A stretch of 11,091 bases of DNA, taken from the NCBI GenBank assembly GCA_937875395.1, contig CALNCU010000222.1:1-11091 (forward strand), in the 5' to 3' direction. The DNA is from an uncultured Armatimonadota bacterium (lineage in GTDB: Bacteria; Armatimonadota; UBA5829; DTJY01). Each line of letters opens with the position of its first letter. The first letter of the stretch is position 1. A model generated the notes under the pieces. That model was not told where the DNA came from, searched no databases, and worked only from the letters and a program-made list of their open reading frames with translations. Shown here one piece after another: positions 6,928 to 11,091 of the stretch. Both the position numbers and the translations under genes were made by a program.

Positions 6928-6944
6928 TGGATGCTGAGCATCCA
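6928..6944. repeat. Perfect short inverted repeat between the C45 and UroD-like genes
   Basis: TGGATGC, three bases, GCATCCA: 7-base-pair arms. It lies 9 bases past the C45 stop codon. There is no U-run after it on the minus strand. It could be an RNA hairpin stabilising the upstream message, a weak attenuator or an operator. Confidence 0.5.
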
Positions 6945-6953
6945 AGGAGAGTG

Positions 6954-7979
6954 TTATAGAGCTATTTCCTTATACGTTTCTTTACAGGGGTAACCATATT
7001 GATAAAGAACCCTGCCTTCCGCCGGGATTCCGATCATTGAGTATTCGGTATGGCTTAAATCTTTGCCTCCATGACGGCAGATGGAATATTCGCCGTGATA
7101 CGTAAGGATATGTTGCATATGCTCAAGGCTTCCATCTGCCTGCTGTAATTCGTTCTGCAGATAGTCGTTCCTGCCAATAGAATTTTTGAGCCCTGCTTCC
7201 GTTCGCATAGTCACATCTTTAAGAGCCGGCAACTGATAGTGGTTTACGCAATCCATACCGGCATCACCCGGCTCCGGCCATCTTATCTGGGTTAGCGGGC
7301 AGCAGATTTCACCGGAAAACATCCGTCCGTCTTTGTCCACGGTAACCTGGGAGAACCCCTTGCCGTAGAGCGGCAGGGATGTAATATGCCGCGCATAATC
7401 AATTGCGCTTTTGGCCTCAAGCATACCCTGGTAAAGCCAGTGAAGTGCAGAGACATTGTAGGGGCTTTGCGCAAACCGGCTGCCCACCGATGAATGCCCC
7501 ACGGCCACACCTTCGGCATTTATCATATCACCGCCGGAGAGCCAGCCGCAAAATGTGAAACAGATGGCAGGCACCCCATCATCAGGATATATCTTAAGAG
7601 CGCATACAGGCCGTCTATCTTCACCTGGAGGACAACCTCCATCGTTATTCTTGCCCCAGAGCGGGCCATTGGTACCGCCTGTCATAATTACGTTGCTGCA
7701 TTCTTCCTCAAAGGTTAATGAGGCTACTCCTACAGGCAGGTTCAAGGCATATATTTCATCGGGTGGAAGGTTGGCGCCCTTTGCCATTCCATCCAACTGC
7801 TCCATTATCCGCGGGATGTATTTTCTGTTGGTCCGAATGAATTGTCCTATCTGAGGATGCAGTCTCTCCCAGTAAGGGCGGACAAATCTTTCAATATGAA
7901 AGGCTATCTCCGAGCGCAAGGCCTCTCCCATGGCCTCACCTATCTCCCGGTGAGTGCCCCTGCATTCAACCACCTTCAT
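6954..7979 (-). CDS. C45-family (acyl-CoA:6-APA acyltransferase-like) Ntn hydrolase
   Basis: A 341-residue member of the C45/AAT group of N-terminal-nucleophile hydrolases. Members cut or form amide bonds after the precursor cleaves itself just before a cysteine, which becomes the nucleophile. Visible: the N-terminal pro-region signature RGTHREIGEAMGEALR at 7-22; the nucleophile region EEECSNVIM at 91-99 with Cys94; GPLWGKNND at 105-113; the core GGDMINAEGVAVGHSS at 149-164; and VNHYQLP at 245-251. Length agrees with the penicillium enzyme and its bacterial relatives. No signal peptide is seen, so it is cytoplasmic. The residue before Cys94 is Glu, whereas the model penicillin acyltransferase has Gly, so self-processing should not be assumed. 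The ATG at 7979 follows AAGGGA at a long spacing of about 10 bases. It lies 20 bases after the LacI gene and so is almost surely in the same transcript. The natural substrate is unknown; an N-acylated metabolite is a reasonable guess. Confidence 0.88.
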   Translation of the reverse strand: MKVVECRGTHREIGEAMGEALRSEIAFHIERFVRPYWERLHPQIGQFIRTNRKYIPRIMEQLDGMAKGANLPPDEIYALNLPVGVASLTFEEECSNVIMTGGTNGPLWGKNNDGGCPPGEDRRPVCALKIYPDDGVPAICFTFCGWLSGGDMINAEGVAVGHSSVGSRFAQSPYNVSALHWLYQGMLEAKSAIDYARHITSLPLYGKGFSQVTVDKDGRMFSGEICCPLTQIRWPEPGDAGMDCVNHYQLPALKDVTMRTEAGLKNSIGRNDYLQNELQQADGSLEHMQHILTYHGEYSICRHGGKDLSHTEYSMIGIPAEGRVLYQYGYPCKETYKEIAL

Positions 7980-7999
7980 GGTAAAAAATCCCTTCTTGG

Positions 8000-9025
8000 T
8001 TATTTGCCTGAAGTGCTACCCCGCGCTACCAGCGATACAGGCACATTGTCATAAACCGGCGCATCAGGCCTATCCTGCAGCAACCTCAATAAGACTTCCA
8101 GCGATTTACTGGCAAGTAAGCTATTGCCGGTATCAATGCTTGATAAAGCGGGCGTTGTATATAAACAAATTTCACTGTTATCACAACCAACTATAGCCAT
8201 ATCATCAGGGATGCTCAGCCCGGCATCATTAGATTGCGTAAGCAGTGCCACGCCTAATTGGTCGTTTGAGCAGAAGACTCCATCAGGCAATGGTCTTATA
8301 TGCAGGAAATCCCGCGCCAGCGCTCTCCCCTGTTGGAAATCCGTGGCGTACGCTTCGCCCGTGAATATCAGCGGCTCCGGCAGCCCGGCCTTCTCACAGC
8401 CCGCAACAAAACCCCTGGCCCTGCTTGATTGCGCCGTGCCTCCAAAGAATGCCAATCTTCTCCGCCCAATTTCTACCAGATGTTGTGCGGCAAGTTCTCC
8501 TGCAGTCCGGCCGTCAAAATAGACGGTGGAGACACCCGGTGTAGGGGCACTTGCACGGTGCAGTATTACCAGATTGTAAGGATGCGCCATGTACTTCCTG
8601 TATCTATCTATGCTTCCAGCTATGGTAGACACGGCAATAATACCGTCAACCCTGCCGTCACGTGCCTGCTCCAGATACTGCTCTTCAAGCAAGGGGTTGC
8701 ATTCTGTAATATACGGTGTTATCTCCAAATGCCTTTTGTGTGCTTCTTTTTCCAGAAAGCTCAGAATCTCAACCGCATATGGAGCAAGAACATGTATGAT
8801 AACTCCAATGTTATCGCTCCTTCCGGTAAAGAGTTCCTTGGCGCTCTTTGCCGCCACGTATCCCAGCTCAGAGGCTATCTTCAAAATTCTCTCTCTGGTC
8901 TCCTGGCTCACTCCTATATTGGTGTTCTCACGATTCTTCAGAACCGTGTAGACTACCGGCTTGGAGACGTTGGCCAGCCGGGCTATATCTGTAAGACTTG
9001 TTCTTTTCACCGTGTAATTGCTCAT
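8000..9025 (-). CDS. LacI/GalR-family transcriptional regulator
   Basis: A 341-residue LacI-type regulator. The helix-turn-helix is at 10-31 (SLTDIARLANVSKPVVYTVL begins it), followed by the third helix (SQETRERILKIASELGYV, 40-57), the hinge (about 60-66), and the periplasmic-binding-protein-like sensor domain from SDNIGVIIHVL at 70. Late family signatures are present: FFGGTAQSSRARGF (193-206), DGVFCSNDQLGVALL (248-262), IPDDMAIVGCDN (272-283) and VARGST (333-338). Such proteins bind operator DNA as dimers and respond to a sugar or related ligand. The hinge reads AAKSAKEL instead of the usual PNxxARxL, and Tyr26 replaces a common Ser in the recognition helix, so its operator may differ from standard ones. 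It lies 12 bases after the toroid gene and 20 before the C45 gene; being inside the operon it probably controls its own synthesis. The ribosome site is weak, so coupled translation is likely. Confidence 0.96.
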   Translation of the reverse strand: MSNYTVKRTSLTDIARLANVSKPVVYTVLKNRENTNIGVSQETRERILKIASELGYVAAKSAKELFTGRSDNIGVIIHVLAPYAVEILSFLEKEAHKRHLEITPYITECNPLLEEQYLEQARDGRVDGIIAVSTIAGSIDRYRKYMAHPYNLVILHRASAPTPGVSTVYFDGRTAGELAAQHLVEIGRRRLAFFGGTAQSSRARGFVAGCEKAGLPEPLIFTGEAYATDFQQGRALARDFLHIRPLPDGVFCSNDQLGVALLTQSNDAGLSIPDDMAIVGCDNSEICLYTTPALSSIDTGNSLLASKSLEVLLRLLQDRPDAPVYDNVPVSLVARGSTSGK

Positions 9026-9037
9026 GTTCTTAACTCT

Positions 9038-10300
9038 TTATCTCTCTACCATCGCCGAAACTTCTACCGGCTGCATCTTGCACCGGCCCTCAACAAGGTC
9101 AATATACTTGGCAGCGGCCATTATGTAGAATATTGTTCCTAAATCTCGTATATGGTAAGGCGACCGGTCGGTGCCGTCGGGGGGCAGCACTCTCTCCAGA
9201 ATCGCTCCCCTGAGATTAATATCTTCCGTGTCCGTAAACTGCATTCTTCTGCAGAATGAAATGGCCTTCTCTGCTGCCTGAAGCCATTTGGGATCGTCAG
9301 TATGTTTAAACAATTCCATGAACAGTATGGCAGCGCAGGCGGAACCTGATGTGGCATGTCCAAAGCTTTCCGTTTTAAGGCAGCCTGTACCTGCATCCAG
9401 ATAAAGCCCCCTTATCCAGCCACCGTCACTGCGCATGGCAGAGAGGCAGAACTCCCCAGAGGCAATGGCAACATCCAGAAACTCTTTTCTGCCAGTAAAT
9501 GCATAAGTGTCTATTAACGGCAGAGACCACCAATAGGTGTGCCGGGGATGGAAGCAGCCAGCTTTTGCATTACAGGGCGCATAATCCGCCCAGTTGCCAG
9601 GGGGATTCTGCTCTTTTACAAGCGCCTCCGCCACAGCCATATGAACATCCAGAAACTTCTGATCATGGGTTTTAATATAGAGCTTAAGCCAAATGCCGTC
9701 ATCTAAAAGCGGACGCCCACCTATATCATTTTTGGTTGTATACGGGTTAGGCAGCAAAGCTGAGTGAATTTCCGGGTTGTAAACATCCCTGAAATGTCCT
9801 GTTCCCGGCATGTACAGCCTGTCTACCATTAACTCTCCGGCTGCAATTATGCGCTGCCAGAGGTCTTCTGAATCTTCCCTCTCTGCCTGCAGTATTAGGC
9901 CGTCCATACATTCAAGAATAGCGGAAGTATTAGGCATATCAGAAAAATCCTCATATGCCGTTATCAATCCGTGATCCGGCGAAGATTTATCCCAAACCTG
10001 GTTGGCAGTTATAAAATCTACGCCATCAGATGCAGCCTTGAGATACTTCATCTCGCCCAACAAATCAGATGCTGTCAACAGGGCCTTGATTGCTTGGCCC
10101 GTATGCCATACCGGACAGAAAAAGTCCCAGCTTTTATCTGCCACGCTGTATTCGCCGCGCATGGCGCCTGCCCAGGATGCGTATTTAAAGTCCAAGCTGT
10201 TCTTTTCTATAGTAAGCGTATTGTCCTTCACTTGCGCTGTATCAACCAGCCAATCACAAGCCAGCAATGCGCTTTTGCAAAGATCGCTCTTATCCGGCAT
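9038..10300 (-). CDS. Alpha/alpha-toroid (six-hairpin-glycosidase-like) cytoplasmic enzyme
   Basis: A 420-residue protein made almost entirely of repeated helical hairpins, the pattern of alpha/alpha-toroid enzymes (GH88/GH105 unsaturated-uronyl hydrolases, GH127, N-acylglucosamine 2-epimerases, pectate-lyase-like proteins). Repeats begin at about 60 (FFCPVWHTGQAIKALLTASD), 128, 200 (DDGIWLKLYIKTHDQKFLDV), 256 (YWWSLPLIDTYAFTGRKEFL), 316 and 387. Loops between hairpins are rich in aromatic and acidic residues (HGLITAYEDFSDMPN at 110-124; GNWADYAP at 235-242; RSDGGWIRG at 290-298), suiting a sugar-binding cleft. No signal peptide, so it is cytoplasmic and would act on an imported oligosaccharide or metabolite. 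I cannot assign it to one family; no catalytic pair is certain. AGGAG lies 10 bases before the ATG at 10300. It is the first gene of the operon with LacI and the C45 hydrolase, which supports a catabolic role. Confidence 0.8.
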   Translation of the reverse strand: MPDKSDLCKSALLACDWLVDTAQVKDNTLTIEKNSLDFKYASWAGAMRGEYSVADKSWDFFCPVWHTGQAIKALLTASDLLGEMKYLKAASDGVDFITANQVWDKSSPDHGLITAYEDFSDMPNTSAILECMDGLILQAEREDSEDLWQRIIAAGELMVDRLYMPGTGHFRDVYNPEIHSALLPNPYTTKNDIGGRPLLDDGIWLKLYIKTHDQKFLDVHMAVAEALVKEQNPPGNWADYAPCNAKAGCFHPRHTYWWSLPLIDTYAFTGRKEFLDVAIASGEFCLSAMRSDGGWIRGLYLDAGTGCLKTESFGHATSGSACAAILFMELFKHTDDPKWLQAAEKAISFCRRMQFTDTEDINLRGAILERVLPPDGTDRSPYHIRDLGTIFYIMAAAKYIDLVEGRCKMQPVEVSAMVER

Positions 10301-10342
10301 AAAAGTTATACTCCTGTTGATTTTCTTGCCGCCACAGACAGA

Positions 10343-10368
10343 TGATACTGCAAAAATGGTGATACTGC
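10343..10368. repeat. Two direct 9-base repeats in the operon leader
   Basis: TGATACTGC at 10343-10351 and again at 10360-10368, 17 bases apart, in the leader between the promoter and the toroid gene's ribosome site. A second pair with the same 17-base period, TAGCAAA at 10437-10443 and 10454-10460, lies nearer the promoter. Either pair could be protein-binding half-sites; this is unproven. Confidence 0.5.
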
Positions 10369-10483
10369 CATATTGTTTTAGCCTGTTATCCTATATATGA
10401 ACGGATTCTATCCATTTTTGTCTTGCGATTTTGGTATAGCAAACAGTATGCCTTAGCAAAGAAGAAATGCTCTCTTAACTTGT

Positions 10484-10498
10484 ATTATACAGTATAAT
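10484..10498. promoter_or_regulatory. 15-base perfect palindrome covering the -10 box, candidate operator
   Basis: ATTATAC, a central A, then GTATAAT: 7-base arms with no mismatch. One arm is the -10 element itself, so a dimer bound here would block RNA polymerase. The central CpG typical of LacI operators is absent, so the bound protein, if any, is uncertain. The arms are A/T-rich, and part of the symmetry may simply follow from having a TATAAT box. Confidence 0.45.
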
Positions 10499-10511
10499 TA
10501 ACCGATGTCAA
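10484..10511 (-). promoter_or_regulatory. Full-consensus sigma-70-type promoter of the catabolic operon
   Basis: Minus strand TTGACA (10511-10506), a 16-base spacer and TATAAT (10489-10484). Both hexamers are perfect matches; the spacer is one base below the optimum. The predicted start near 10477 leaves a leader of about 177 nt before the toroid ATG, far longer than the other leaders in this window. A promoter this strong in front of a LacI-containing operon would be expected to need repression. Confidence 0.88.
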
Positions 10512-10542
10512 GCTTTTAACGCAGTATTTTCAGGGGGAAACC

Positions 10543-11091
10543 TTAAAGGAGAAATTCTTGCGCCATCTCTTTTGTATTGGACATGGATTTTAGAAGCTCT
10601 CTGCATCCAAACTGGAGGAGTTCCTTCATGTTTACCACGTCTTCCTTATTATAGAGCAGGATTCGTTCCAGGGCGTCCCGGCTGCCCCTTCTCCACTCAT
10701 GCCATAGGCGCACTGCATCCAGTCCGTCCATCCCCTCTGCCTCCGGACACCGGCATATTCCAAGCTGATGCTCTATCTTTTTAAGTCCGCCGGAGAGCCC
10801 TACTCTCTTTAAAAGGAAGCAAAGGTCTACGTGCAGGGCATCTATGGGGGTTTGGGGGAATGTGCGCCGGATGAATGGCAGGTCAAAACCGGTGCCGAAG
10901 AAGGTTACGTATACCTTGAACCGGGATATTGCCTCCGGAAACTCTTCAAGGTTTATGCCGCGCACAAAGGTTTGCATCTCCGTTCCGTCGTAGAGGCCTA
11001 TAACGGTGATGTAATCTTCATGGGAGCACCCGCTTGTCTCTATATCCAGATAGGCGACCTCATCTCCAAACTCGCTGAGCGCCCGCCAGTG
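10543..11091 (-). CDS. DEDDy-type 3'-5' exonuclease / RNase H-like domain protein (partial, N-terminus off the window)
   Basis: The last 182 codons of a gene entering from the right edge. It carries all three exonuclease motifs of the RNase H-like fold in order: Exo I YLDIETSG (visible residues 14-21, Asp and Glu as metal ligands), Exo II FFGTGFDLPFIRR (about 64-76) and Exo III YNKEDVVN (about 147-154, fitting Y-x-x-x-D). GGLKKIEHQLG and DGLDAVRLW between II and III are typical of the YprB/RNase_H_2 group. The expected activity is metal-dependent 3'-5' hydrolysis of DNA or RNA in the cytoplasm; the target is unknown. An internal ATG at 10977 is not the start, since motif I lies upstream of it in the same frame. 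There is no clear terminator after the stop, and the operon promoter begins only 31 bases later, so some read-through is possible. Confidence 0.88.
   Translation of the reverse strand, partial: HWRALSEFGDEVAYLDIETSGCSHEDYITVIGLYDGTEMQTFVRGINLEEFPEAISRFKVYVTFFGTGFDLPFIRRTFPQTPIDALHVDLCFLLKRVGLSGGLKKIEHQLGICRCPEAEGMDGLDAVRLWHEWRRGSRDALERILLYNKEDVVNMKELLQFGCRELLKSMSNTKEMAQEFLL

Noticed and set aside
8429..9142. 237-codon plus-strand open frame
   Set aside because: It lies antisense over the LacI gene and the end of the toroid gene, has no ribosome site and shows no recognisable domain.
10301..10542. Riboswitch in the long operon leader
   Set aside because: The long leader invited this, but I recognise no known aptamer core; only short repeats are seen. 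A covariance-model search of this stretch would settle it.
1..11091. Defence island, CRISPR array, toxin-antitoxin pair or mobile element
   Set aside because: No regularly spaced repeats, transposase, integrase or toxin-like pair was found. The exonuclease-like fragment and dprA are ordinary DNA-metabolism families.

Overview
The window is 11,091 bases of bacterial chromosome, gene-dense and of roughly balanced base composition. Nearly everything reads leftwards (minus strand). Ten protein-coding regions are supported: eight complete genes, two cut by the window edges (a PIG-L deacetylase at the left, a DEDD exonuclease at the right). There is also one decayed gene, the only sign of coding on the plus strand. 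No rRNA, tRNA, CRISPR array, insertion sequence or phage gene was seen. The source cannot be named from this sequence. A LacI regulator, a uroporphyrinogen-decarboxylase-like protein, a C45 hydrolase and a secreted PQQ-type beta-propeller together suit a heterotrophic, sugar-degrading bacterium; lineages such as Armatimonadota, Planctomycetota or Lentisphaerota are possible, but this is inference.

Layout in the direction of transcription (right to left). At 11091-10543 is the end of a DEDDy 3'-5' exonuclease-like gene. At 10511-10484 is a promoter with both consensus hexamers, followed by a leader of about 180 nt rich in short repeats. It drives an apparent catabolic operon: an alpha/alpha-toroid enzyme (10300-9038), a LacI-family regulator (9025-8000) and a C45 Ntn-hydrolase-like protein (7979-6954), with gaps of only 12 and 20 bases. 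A uroporphyrinogen-decarboxylase-like gene (6758-5688) follows after a 195-base gap that may hold its own weaker promoter. At 5197-5705, plus strand, lies a frameshifted remnant of an RsbW-like anti-sigma kinase. A 68-residue zinc-ribbon protein (5074-4868) has its own extended -10 promoter. A secreted beta-propeller protein (4648-2942) is a single-gene unit with a clear promoter and an intrinsic terminator. Finally dprA (2743-1613), a GNAT acetyltransferase (1572-943) and a membrane-anchored PIG-L deacetylase (946 to beyond 1) form an operon behind a consensus promoter at 2822-2794; the last two genes overlap by ATGA.

How they may work together: the toroid enzyme, regulator, C45 hydrolase and UroD-like protein look like a locally regulated, cytoplasmic catabolic unit for an unidentified glycan- or amide-derived compound. 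The dprA unit joins DNA-uptake processing to two acyl-group enzymes, perhaps only by proximity. I found no clear evidence of a completely new system. The most unusual points are the composition of the catabolic operon, its palindrome-covered promoter and repeat-rich leader, and the anti-sigma remnant.
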